Assembly (NCBI GenBank): GCA_002439095.1
Contig: DJOT01000020.1
Coordinates: forward strand, 1-64,000
Origin: Bacteroidales bacterium UBA6431
GTDB lineage: Bacteria; Bacteroidota; Bacteroidia; Bacteroidales; UBA932
Direction: 5' to 3'
DNA length: 64,000 nt
Shown: one piece after another, positions 28,921-37,748 of the stretch
How the letters are laid out: each line of letters begins with the position of its first letter
How positions within the stretch are numbered: position 1 is the stretch's first letter
The notes under the pieces: generated by a model
What the model saw: the letters and a program-made list of their open reading frames with translations, nothing else
What the model was told of the DNA's origin: nothing
Databases searched by the model: none
Translations under genes and position numbers: made by a program

Positions 28921-31803
28921 ATGAAAAAATTGTTTTTTGCTCTTGCGCTGACCGTCATTTCCGCCATTTCCGCACGCTCGCAAGTTGTCATCCTCAACGA
29001 CAATCTGCTCTCCGCCCGAATGACTGAAGTCAAGGTAGCAGTCCTTGACTCCTTGACAAACGAGCCGGTGGCCTTTGCCTCAGTCTACGTGATTCCAGCC
29101 AAGGACACTACCATCACCAACTTCACCCTTACGGACGACAAGGGGGCCGCGAAACTGGAAGAAGTGCCGTTCGGCAGTTACACCTTCCACATCGAGATGA
29201 TGGGCTACAAGCCGTACGTCAAGCAGCTGTATTTCAGGGACAGGACAATGGATCTCGGGCAGGTGCGCCTCCGGCAGGACGAGGCCTTCCTCAAGGCCGC
29301 CGTGGTCTCAGATGTCGGCAATCCCATCGTGGTCAAGAAAGACACCGTGGAGTTCAACGCAGCCTCCTACCAGGTCGGCACCAACGCCATGCTCAAGGAT
29401 CTCATCCGCCGCATGCCGGGCATGGAGATAACCGAGAACGGCAAAGTGAAGTTCAACGGTGAGGAGATAGACAAGCTTACCGTTGGCGGACGCACTTTCT
29501 TCTTCAACGACCAGTCAACAGCACTCAACAACCTCCCGGCAGCCGTGGTAGACAAGATCCGTGTGATCGACCGCGCTTCCGAAGCATCGCGCGCCACGGG
29601 AGTGGAGGACGGCTCGCGGGAAAAGGTCCTGGATGTAGCCCTCAAAAAAGAATACGAGCAGGGCTGGTTCGGCAACGTCGGTCTCATAGGCGGCACGACG
29701 CTCGCCGCAGGGCAGGACGAGCCCTTGAGAGACAATCGCGGCATGCTCTTCAGCAGCAACGCCCTCGCTTCAGCCTATAACGAGAAAGACCAGATCACCG
29801 TGATCGGCAATGCCCAGAATGTCAATGATTCCAACGCCACCATCGTGTTCGTCAGTTCCGACGGGACCACCTCGTCGCCGAACCAGGGCCTGTCCACTTC
29901 AGCACAGCTGGGAGTCAATGCCAATACCTCACGCATCAAAGACGTGGAGACCACCGTGGCCGCGAACTACAAATATGCCGACATTGACTCCGGCAGCAGG
30001 CGGGAACGTACCACCTTCCAGCAGGACGGGGACATCGTGAGCCTCCAGGAAAACAGCGGCAAGCAGTACAACCAGTCCTTCACAGCCAATGCCGAGATGA
30101 AAAAGGAAAAGGGGGACGTCTGGTTCCACGTCAGCCCGCAGATAAAATACGGCAAGACCGATACATTCGGACAGACATCTTCCTCGACCGGCATCGGAGA
30201 CCAGAGACTCAACAATTCCGAAGGCAGCACCCGTGATTTCTCAACCAGCCGCAGCGCAGCGCTAAGCTCCGATGTGACGTTCCGCAACCTTTTCGGGGCA
30301 AAAGGCCGTTCGCTCCGCCTCTATCTCACAGGCGACTATTCTGACGAGGGTGGGGAGAGCTACGAGAACTCCGTGCTCAAATCCGCCTCCGGTGAGGAAA
30401 GCCGCAATCTCGGGTACATCAACGACGAGAAGACATACTCCGCAGGCGGTTCTCTGCGATATGTCGAGCCGCTCGGCACGAAGTGGAAAATCACCGCTTC
30501 CGCCCAGCTCAACCTCTCCAGACGCAGCAGCAAGCGTGACGCATCGGACGCAGCAGGCCGCAACGACTACTATTCGTCCAGTTCCAATTCAAAATACATA
30601 GCCCAGAACTACGACCTGACAGCACAGTATACTTTCAGCGGGCGCAGTTTCCTGTCGCTGGGTGCCAAGGCCAGTGGAATGCTCAACGAGACCCGGTCCC
30701 GAAGCTACGGGATCGATGCCGTGACCGGAGAAGGGGAGTGGAACTGGTTCGTGGCTCCGACCATGAATTTCCAGTTCAGCCGGGGGAGCAGCCGCCTGTA
30801 TTTCTCCATCTACGGCTACAACCAGAGGCCTTCATCCTCCAACATGCGCCCTGCTCTGGACATCTCCAACCCTTCAAGCCTGCGAGTCGGCAACGTCTAC
30901 ATGCGCCCCTCGTTCACCACTTCCGCCAGTGGAAGCTGGAGTGTCAACAACCGGGAGCGTTTCTCCACCCTTATGATCTACTGGTTCGGCAACCTCGGCT
31001 CGTCACCGCTTACTTCAGCCCAGTGGTATGATGCCTCCGGCATCCTGTACTCGATCCCTGTGAACTCACGCCGTCCGAGCCTTGTCACGCAGTTCAACGG
31101 CAGCTATACGACCCCGCTTGACAAGGACAGGGTATGGTCGCTCACCCTTGGCCTGTCCGGGACGTATTCCTCTTCGACAGGATATCAGGCGAGCGGTGCG
31201 CTGGAGGGGCTGGATAAGGACAGTTTTGACTATTCTTCGTTCATGGAGAAGTTCTGGGGCAGCCCGGACGGAGACCATTTTTACGGCGGGCAGAGCGGGT
31301 TCAATGAGAACAGGACCAGCACTTTCGGGCCGGACGCGCGCATTTCCGTCAAGTACAACCGCGAGAGATTTTCATTCAGCCTCGGAGCAGGCAGTTCCGG
31401 ACGGATTTCACATTACTCACTTTATCCGGAGATCAGCCTGAAGACACTGGATACCGACATCAACGCCCGGGGCTCTTACACGACCAGGCACGAGTTCGAG
31501 TTCAGCAGCGATGTCAGCTATACGTTCTACAACGGCTACGCCGACGGGTTCGGGGAGCCGGAGTGGAGATGGAACATCGGAATATCCAAAAACATAGGCG
31601 CGTTCACCTTGGATCTTACAGTGCATGACATCCTCGACAGCGCGCGCAACCTCTCCCATACCGTCAACTCTAACTATGTGGAAGACAGCTACCGTCTGAT
31701 CACCGGCAGATACGCCATGTTCGGAGTCAAATGGAATTTCGGCAAGATGAACGCCGCCCACAGCCGCCGGGCCCAGGAGGCCGCATGGAATATGGCTTTC
31801 TAG
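28921..31803 (+). CDS. TonB-dependent receptor-like outer-membrane barrel
   Basis: 960 residues. A signal peptide (MKKLFFALALTVISAISARS) is followed by a carboxypeptidase-regulatory-like beta-sandwich (about 30-105, PVAFASVYVIPA to MGYKPYVKQLYF). A plug-like domain (about 130-230) contains LKDLIRRMPGMEI and GGRTFFFND. The remainder is a large barrel with a C-terminal aromatic residue (WNMAF), the sorting signal for outer-membrane assembly. It is the OMP-barrel class without an obvious SusD partner. It precedes a rhamnosidase by 40 nt, so it may take up oligosaccharides released at the surface. Confidence 0.9.
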   Translation: MKKLFFALALTVISAISARSQVVILNDNLLSARMTEVKVAVLDSLTNEPVAFASVYVIPAKDTTITNFTLTDDKGAAKLEEVPFGSYTFHIEMMGYKPYVKQLYFRDRTMDLGQVRLRQDEAFLKAAVVSDVGNPIVVKKDTVEFNAASYQVGTNAMLKDLIRRMPGMEITENGKVKFNGEEIDKLTVGGRTFFFNDQSTALNNLPAAVVDKIRVIDRASEASRATGVEDGSREKVLDVALKKEYEQGWFGNVGLIGGTTLAAGQDEPLRDNRGMLFSSNALASAYNEKDQITVIGNAQNVNDSNATIVFVSSDGTTSSPNQGLSTSAQLGVNANTSRIKDVETTVAANYKYADIDSGSRRERTTFQQDGDIVSLQENSGKQYNQSFTANAEMKKEKGDVWFHVSPQIKYGKTDTFGQTSSSTGIGDQRLNNSEGSTRDFSTSRSAALSSDVTFRNLFGAKGRSLRLYLTGDYSDEGGESYENSVLKSASGEESRNLGYINDEKTYSAGGSLRYVEPLGTKWKITASAQLNLSRRSSKRDASDAAGRNDYYSSSSNSKYIAQNYDLTAQYTFSGRSFLSLGAKASGMLNETRSRSYGIDAVTGEGEWNWFVAPTMNFQFSRGSSRLYFSIYGYNQRPSSSNMRPALDISNPSSLRVGNVYMRPSFTTSASGSWSVNNRERFSTLMIYWFGNLGSSPLTSAQWYDASGILYSIPVNSRRPSLVTQFNGSYTTPLDKDRVWSLTLGLSGTYSSSTGYQASGALEGLDKDSFDYSSFMEKFWGSPDGDHFYGGQSGFNENRTSTFGPDARISVKYNRERFSFSLGAGSSGRISHYSLYPEISLKTLDTDINARGSYTTRHEFEFSSDVSYTFYNGYADGFGEPEWRWNIGISKNIGAFTLDLTVHDILDSARNLSHTVNSNYVEDSYRLITGRYAMFGVKWNFGKMNAAHSRRAQEAAWNMAF

Positions 31804-31814
31804 ACAATATTCAT

Positions 31815-31841
31815 TATTTTTGTGAGTTAAAAACACTCACA
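31815..31841 (+). promoter_or_regulatory. Possible promoter and inverted repeat before the rhamnosidase
   Basis: TATTTTTG at 31815-31822 fits the -7 consensus but I find no good -33 box. TGTGAG (31821-31826) and CTCACA (31836-31841) form a 6-bp inverted repeat directly before the ATG. It could be an operator or a small 5' hairpin. Weak evidence. Confidence 0.35.
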
Positions 31842-31843
31842 TA

Positions 31844-34441
31844 ATGAAAAAACACTTGATCTTGGCCGCACTTGCCATCTCGGCGCTCGCGGCCTGCACC
31901 CATGAACAAAGCGGCTCTGTCGGCGCACGCACCGGCGCGCTTGACAGTTCGCTTTGGGACAGTTCACAATGGATTTCGGCCGCCGATGCTCCGGTGGTGG
32001 ACAGGATAGTCACCAACGGCGCCACAGAAAGGGCCGCAGACGGGGCCAGCTGGTTCGTAAGCGAAGTGACCAATCCCAAAAAAGTGACGCGTGCCGTCTG
32101 GATGACGAGCGGACTCGGGGTTTACCGGATATTTCTCAACGGTTCAGAAATCGGGGAGGAGATTCTCAAACCGGGCTTCACCCACTATCAGAAGACCAAG
32201 TTGTCTTTCACCTACGATATCACCGATGCTTTCAAGAAAGGCAGTGAAGAAGTCAACCAACTTTCCGCCCAGCTCACTCCGGGCTGGTGGGCAGACAAAA
32301 TTGTCACCCCGAAATACCATGAGGGCATGGTGGGGCGCAAGACCGCGTTCCGGGGAGTGTTGCAGTTGACTTACGGCGACGGCAGCACGCAGGTGTTCGG
32401 GACGGACTGTTCCAATTGGAAAGCAGGCGTGGCAGGTCCTGTCACACATGCCGACATATTCGACGGAGAGGAGTACGATGCCCGCATACCGCAGGGCTAC
32501 CTGACCCCGGAGAAATTATCGGTTCCGGAGCCGAATACCGAGTTCCATGGAGAGATTATCCCGTCCGACGGAGCCGAAGTCTACATTCGCCGCGACCTTA
32601 CCCTCAAGCCGCAGCAGGCTTATATCTGGAGTGAAGTCTCCGGAGCCAAAGACAAGGAATACGGCAAGGTCGTGATCTCCAGGACGTACAAACCAGGAGA
32701 GGAGATGACTGTCACACCTGGCGAGAACCTTGTCATCGACTTCGGACAGAACTGTGCCGGTGTGCCGGAATTCGAGTTCTCCGCAGCCGAGGGGACAGTG
32801 CTCACTTTCCTCCCGGCAGAACTTCTGAACGATGGCAACGGAGCCACTTCCCGTGGAATGGACGGCCCGGAGGGAAGCGTTCACCGGACCAACTTGCGAA
32901 CCCCGGAGAGCGGCATGAGACTTGTCTACACCTTCGGCCCTCAGAAATCTTACGCAGTTTATCATCCTTCCTGCACTTTCTTCGGCTACCGCTACGCTTC
33001 GGTGAGCGCGACCGCCGAAGTCAAGATACGCACAGTCGTGACTCTCCCGGTAAGTTCCATCACACAGGAGATGGAGACCGGACAGATCACCACCGGCAAC
33101 GAACTCGTCAACAAACTCATTTCCAACACTCTCTGGGGTGAGAGATCAAACTATCTCTCTGTGCCTACCGACTGCCCTCAGCGCAACGAGAGACTGGGGT
33201 GGACGGCTGACACTCAAGTGTTTGCTGAAACAGGAACATTCTTCGCAAACACGGACAACTTCTTCCACAAGTGGACTCGTGACCTGCGTGATACCCAATC
33301 TCCGACGGGGGCATATCCGGGAGTGGCACCGCTTGCCCAGTACGGAGCAAGCAGCCACGAGATGATGAGGCTCGGCTGGGCCGATGCCGGAGTGATCGTG
33401 CCGTGGGTCATCTGGAGGCAGTTCGCAGACAGCCGGATCATCGATGAGAACTGGGATGCAATGGTCAAGTATATGCACCATGTCAACGAGACCCGCTACG
33501 ACCATGTTGCCCTCAGTGGCGAAAACGGCAATTACCAATGGGGTGACTGGCTCAGCTACGAGCCACTCGAAAGCCGCGGGTTCGGCATCTACGAGAATGG
33601 TGACAACAGCAAGAAGATCCTCCGCAAGGAAGCCATAGAATATTGGAACTACCTGGGAGCCTGCTACTGGGCTATGGATGCCGGGATGATGGCTGACATG
33701 GCAAGGGCGACGGGCCGTCCTTCCGGAGACTACGAGATCATGGCTGCCAAAGCCAAGTCTTACCTCAAAGAGCGTTTCCTTGACGGCAAGGGCAATTTCA
33801 AGACAGCGATTTTCAACACCATGCAGACACCGGCCCTGTTCGCCCTCAAGAACTCGCTTGTGGACGGCGAGGCCAGAGAGAACATGATCGCACGCCTCCG
33901 CAGGAACTTCGAAGACCACGGCAACTGCCTGCAGACAGGCTTCCTCGGCACGTCCATCCTGATGTCCACACTGACAGACAACGGCATGGCCGACATCGCC
34001 TATGAGCTTCTCTTCCAGCGGAAGAACCCGAGCTGGCTGTATTCTGTAGACAACGGCGCAACTACAATCTGGGAACGTTGGAACAGTTACACCCTCAGCG
34101 ACGGGATGGGCCCGAAGGACATGAACAGTTTCAACCATTACGCCTACGGCTGCGTGTGCGAGTGGCTTTGGAACACGGCTGCCGGCATCGAGGCAGACAC
34201 GGCAGAACCGGGCTTCAAGCACATATTGATGAAACCTGTCCCGGACCGCAGGCTCGGACATCTCAAAGCCGAGTACAAATCCGCCTCCGGCCTGATCCGC
34301 AGCGAATGGAAATATGAAGGGGAGACCTGGATATGGGACTTCACCATACCTCAAGGCTGCACCGCCACAGTATCCCTGCCTGACGGCAGTGCTCCGGCGG
34401 AGTACGGTGAGGGCGACCATTCAATAAGACTTACACTTTAG
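31844..34441 (+). CDS. Alpha-L-rhamnosidase, GH78, lipoprotein
   Basis: 865 residues. A lipoprotein signal ending LAAC (Cys17) anchors it to a membrane, probably the cell surface. N-terminal beta-sandwich domains bear the Bac_rhamnosid N pattern (VYRIFLNGSEIGEEILKPGFTHY). The (alpha/alpha)6 catalytic domain shows DCPQRNERLGWTAD (443-456) with conserved Glu449, and TTIWERWNS with Glu744 as the likely general base. It hydrolyses terminal alpha-L-rhamnose from plant glycans or glycosides. It lies 13 nt before the GH2 fusion gene, so they are probably co-transcribed. Confidence 0.93.
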   Translation: MKKHLILAALAISALAACTHEQSGSVGARTGALDSSLWDSSQWISAADAPVVDRIVTNGATERAADGASWFVSEVTNPKKVTRAVWMTSGLGVYRIFLNGSEIGEEILKPGFTHYQKTKLSFTYDITDAFKKGSEEVNQLSAQLTPGWWADKIVTPKYHEGMVGRKTAFRGVLQLTYGDGSTQVFGTDCSNWKAGVAGPVTHADIFDGEEYDARIPQGYLTPEKLSVPEPNTEFHGEIIPSDGAEVYIRRDLTLKPQQAYIWSEVSGAKDKEYGKVVISRTYKPGEEMTVTPGENLVIDFGQNCAGVPEFEFSAAEGTVLTFLPAELLNDGNGATSRGMDGPEGSVHRTNLRTPESGMRLVYTFGPQKSYAVYHPSCTFFGYRYASVSATAEVKIRTVVTLPVSSITQEMETGQITTGNELVNKLISNTLWGERSNYLSVPTDCPQRNERLGWTADTQVFAETGTFFANTDNFFHKWTRDLRDTQSPTGAYPGVAPLAQYGASSHEMMRLGWADAGVIVPWVIWRQFADSRIIDENWDAMVKYMHHVNETRYDHVALSGENGNYQWGDWLSYEPLESRGFGIYENGDNSKKILRKEAIEYWNYLGACYWAMDAGMMADMARATGRPSGDYEIMAAKAKSYLKERFLDGKGNFKTAIFNTMQTPALFALKNSLVDGEARENMIARLRRNFEDHGNCLQTGFLGTSILMSTLTDNGMADIAYELLFQRKNPSWLYSVDNGATTIWERWNSYTLSDGMGPKDMNSFNHYAYGCVCEWLWNTAAGIEADTAEPGFKHILMKPVPDRRLGHLKAEYKSASGLIRSEWKYEGETWIWDFTIPQGCTATVSLPDGSAPAEYGEGDHSIRLTL

Positions 34442-34454
34442 CACATCAGCATAT

Positions 34455-37400
34455 ATGAGATTCAAAGGCATCCTGTGCGCGCTGTCCCTGCTTGTTGCGG
34501 GGACAGCCGCTTATGCTTCTGCTCCGCAGAACCCTGAGAGGCAGTACACATTCGACCAGGGATGGGAGTTCCGGCTGTGCACCGACAGAGACGAAGTCCA
34601 GTCTCTTGTGAAATCATCCGGCGGGGCGGATTTCCGTCCTGTACAGATTCCGCACGACTGGAGCGTCGAGCTTCCTTTCGATACGAAGGCAGGCGGAGCC
34701 GCCGGCTATCTGCCAGGCGGGTTGGGCCTGTATGTCAAGGAGTTCACACTTCCGGCATCAATTGCAGATGCCAGCAGGATAAGCATCGTCTTCGACGGAG
34801 TATATCACAAAGCCACGGTGTGGCTGAACGGGCATGAGCTCGGCAGGCATGACTATGGTTATACAGATTTCACGTTTGACCTGTCCAGACACCTGAAGCG
34901 CAAGGGGGTGAACCGCCTTGCCGTCTTTGTGGACATGGAACAGCAGTCGCGCTGGTACACGGGTGCCGGTATCTATCGCCACGTGTGGCTCAAGACTTCC
35001 GGTAAGGTGCATATCCGACACAATGGCCTGTGGGTGAGGCCGTCGGCTGACGGGAATGTGGAGATCACAACTCAAGTGGACGGTGGTAGACGCTACCGGC
35101 TCGAACATACAGTCTATGGCCCTGACGGGGAACAGGTTGCCAACACGGGTAACAACTCGCTGAAAGTTGAGAATCCGCAGCTGTGGAGTCCTGATTCGCC
35201 TATTCTTTATTCACTCAAGACCGTGGTCTATGATGCTTCGGGGAAACCGTCAGATGAAGTTGTGACCAGGTTCGGTTTCCGTGACGCACGCTTCGAGGCT
35301 GCTACCGGATTCTGGCTCAACGGCACCAACATCAAGCTCAAGGGAGTCTGCCTGCATCAGGATGCCGGCAGTCTGGGTGTCGCCGTGCCGGACGAAGTTT
35401 GGGCTCGCCGACTGAGAACACTCAAGGAGATAGGCTGCAACGCTGTGCGCTGTTCTCACAACCCGCCTTCGCCGGAGTTCCTCGATCTTTGCGACGAGCT
35501 GGGATTTCTGGTGATAGATGAGGCTTTTGACAAATGGAAGTCCGGCTATTATGAGGCTTCTTTTGATGAACGCGCCAGGCAGGACATCACCGATATGGTT
35601 CTCCGTGACCGCAACCATCCGTCTGTAATCGTGTGGAGCATCGGAAACGAGGTCACGGAAGCACTGCTTGAAAGCGACGAGGGAGTGGAGAGAGCCCGCT
35701 TCCTTAATGATATAGTCAAGACTCTCGACCCGACACGTCCTACGCTGGTCGCCTGCCAGAGCAAGTTCGCGGACAAGTTCGGAGACGTGACGGATCTTGT
35801 GGGGTACAACTATATGGAACCGAGGATGATAGAGGATCATAAACGTCACCCTGAGAGGAAAATGCTCGTAACGGAGGCCTTCCCTTATTATTCTGGTCTG
35901 AGAGTGGACAATGTCAGGGATTTTGTGGAGCTGAATCCGTGGAACTTCGTGGAGGACAACCCTTTCATCGCGGGCTCATTTGTCTGGGCCGGAGTGGACT
36001 ACCTCGGGGAATCCGCCCCATGGCCCGCCAAGGGCTGGTGTTCTTCTCCTTTCGACATCACGATGAAGGAGAAGCCGCAAGCTGCATTCTATCACCCGGC
36101 ATGGACTCCGGACAGAGATTACCTTAAGCTTGTCGTCCGCGACAACTGCTTCGACCAGCCGGCCGGCAAGGACCACTGGCAGTATCCGCCTATGGACGAC
36201 ACCTGGGATCTTCCGTATATTGACGAGCGCTGTGTCGAGGTCCGCTGCTACACTACCTGCGATTCTGTAAAATTTTATTTCCCGATGTGGAGCAATCCGC
36301 AGATGCCTCTGAAAACGCGTGTCACTGCTGACTATCCTGATCATTGCATCAAGGTACAGCTTCCTGCCAAGAGGGGGAAAATCCTCGCAATCGGCTACAA
36401 GGGAGGGAAGGAGGTCATGCGTGACTCGCTTGTCAACCACGGTCCTGTGGCTGGTGTCAGACTTGACGCTGATTACGATCTGCTGGATCCTTTAAATGGC
36501 GATTACAGCCCTCGCGGAATGACTTCCACGGTATCTCACATACGATTGAGTCTCGTCGACAGTCTGGGAAGACTCCAGCAGATGGAGCCGAGGCGATTCC
36601 GCGTCGAAGTCGAAGGGCCGCTGCGTCTTCTCGGTGTTGAGACCGGAGACTTGCGGAGGGAGGAGTCCTGGAGAACTACGGAGATGGACACATACTTCGG
36701 GGAAGGGCACATCAGAGTCCAGTCCACTTCCGAATGCGGACTTGCCCGCGTGCTCGTCTATGTCGAGGGGTTCCTGAAGCCGTTTGTCAAGGAGATTGCC
36801 GTCGGTCCAACCCGAGAGTCCGGCTATGTCCCCGTATCCGGGGGAGGGCGCATATACTATGAGTCGTATGGTGAGGGCGTGCCGGTGATCCTGCTCCACG
36901 GGCATACGCTTGACCGCCGCATGTGGACGGGGCAGCTCAAGGACTTTGCGGCGCGTTATCGTGTCATTGTGCCGGATTTCCGCGGATACGGCAAATCCTC
37001 AAGCCAGAAGGAAGGGATGAAGTTTACACATGTGGACGACCTCGTCACATTGATGGATTCGCTCCGCATCGACAAGGCCCACATCGTGGGCCTTTCCATG
37101 GGAGGCTTCATCGCGGGCGACATGGTCGGGATGTACCCTGAGAGGATGCTGAGCTGCGTGATGTGCAGCGGTGCGATGAAGACGAACTACAAGAGTCCGT
37201 CGGAGCCCATGACAGCAGAGGAACTGGAGCGTAAGCGCGCATCTATCGCCGATGTGCAGGCTCTCGGAGTTGGCCGGTGGAAATATGAATGGATCGACAA
37301 GCTCGTATATGGAGGCGGCTCACAGGCCGGGCGTATACGGCCGGCAGTCACCGAGATGGTGATGGACTGGGACGGTTTCCAGCTCACTCATATCGAATCA

Positions 37401-37643
37401 AGGTTGTATTATGGCCATGAGGCTTTTGACCGTCTCAAGAGCAGACGTCCGTCCGTGCCGACCATGTACCTCTCCGGCGAGACGGAGCATAAGGGGCGCA
37501 TGAAGATGCTGGACTATCTGCCGGACAGCAGGCAGGTTGAACTTCCTGACTGCGGACACATGTCAAACATGGAACGGCCGGAACTCTTCAACAGGACGGT
37601 CCTTGACTTCCTCAGATACGCTGACTCGAAAAGTCTGCAATAA
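34455..37643 (+). CDS. GH2 glycoside hydrolase fused to alpha/beta-hydrolase (esterase-like)
   Basis: 1062 residues with a signal peptide (MRFKGILCALSLLVAGTAAYA). Residues about 30-790 are a GH2 enzyme: sugar-binding domain, Ig-like domain, TIM barrel with acid/base Glu399 in IGNE and nucleophile Glu474 in LVTEAF, and C-terminal sandwich domains. Residues about 795-1055 are a complete alpha/beta-hydrolase: LLHGHTLDRRMW, nucleophile Ser881 in GLSMGG, His1035 in DCGHMS, and an acid probably in GETEH (1008-1012). The reading frame is continuous across the join. Together with GH78 this suggests removal of a beta-linked sugar and an acyl ester from the same substrate. Sugar specificity cannot be read by eye. 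Confidence 0.9.
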   Translation: MRFKGILCALSLLVAGTAAYASAPQNPERQYTFDQGWEFRLCTDRDEVQSLVKSSGGADFRPVQIPHDWSVELPFDTKAGGAAGYLPGGLGLYVKEFTLPASIADASRISIVFDGVYHKATVWLNGHELGRHDYGYTDFTFDLSRHLKRKGVNRLAVFVDMEQQSRWYTGAGIYRHVWLKTSGKVHIRHNGLWVRPSADGNVEITTQVDGGRRYRLEHTVYGPDGEQVANTGNNSLKVENPQLWSPDSPILYSLKTVVYDASGKPSDEVVTRFGFRDARFEAATGFWLNGTNIKLKGVCLHQDAGSLGVAVPDEVWARRLRTLKEIGCNAVRCSHNPPSPEFLDLCDELGFLVIDEAFDKWKSGYYEASFDERARQDITDMVLRDRNHPSVIVWSIGNEVTEALLESDEGVERARFLNDIVKTLDPTRPTLVACQSKFADKFGDVTDLVGYNYMEPRMIEDHKRHPERKMLVTEAFPYYSGLRVDNVRDFVELNPWNFVEDNPFIAGSFVWAGVDYLGESAPWPAKGWCSSPFDITMKEKPQAAFYHPAWTPDRDYLKLVVRDNCFDQPAGKDHWQYPPMDDTWDLPYIDERCVEVRCYTTCDSVKFYFPMWSNPQMPLKTRVTADYPDHCIKVQLPAKRGKILAIGYKGGKEVMRDSLVNHGPVAGVRLDADYDLLDPLNGDYSPRGMTSTVSHIRLSLVDSLGRLQQMEPRRFRVEVEGPLRLLGVETGDLRREESWRTTEMDTYFGEGHIRVQSTSECGLARVLVYVEGFLKPFVKEIAVGPTRESGYVPVSGGGRIYYESYGEGVPVILLHGHTLDRRMWTGQLKDFAARYRVIVPDFRGYGKSSSQKEGMKFTHVDDLVTLMDSLRIDKAHIVGLSMGGFIAGDMVGMYPERMLSCVMCSGAMKTNYKSPSEPMTAEELERKRASIADVQALGVGRWKYEWIDKLVYGGGSQAGRIRPAVTEMVMDWDGFQLTHIESRLYYGHEAFDRLKSRRPSVPTMYLSGETEHKGRMKMLDYLPDSRQVELPDCGHMSNMERPELFNRTVLDFLRYADSKSLQ

Positions 37644-37676
37644 TACGGATCTCCAGCAAACGGCATTCATTGTAAC

Positions 37677-37734
37677 TGAAAGACGGAGGTGCTGCGCTCA
37701 ACACAAAAGTATCGCGCAGCACCTCCGTCTTTCA
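37677..37734. terminator. Bidirectional terminator, 21-bp perfect stem
   Basis: 37677-37697 and 37714-37734 are perfect reverse complements (21 bp) around a 16-nt loop. The stem begins with GAAAG and ends with CTTTC. It lies between the convergent GH2-fusion and SLH-like genes and can end transcription from both sides. Confidence 0.85.
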
Positions 37735-37748
37735 ATTATAATTATTTA

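Noticed and set aside
33146..34420. 424-codon minus-strand open frame
   Set aside because: It is antisense to the GH78 catalytic domain, whose conserved residues decide the coding strand.
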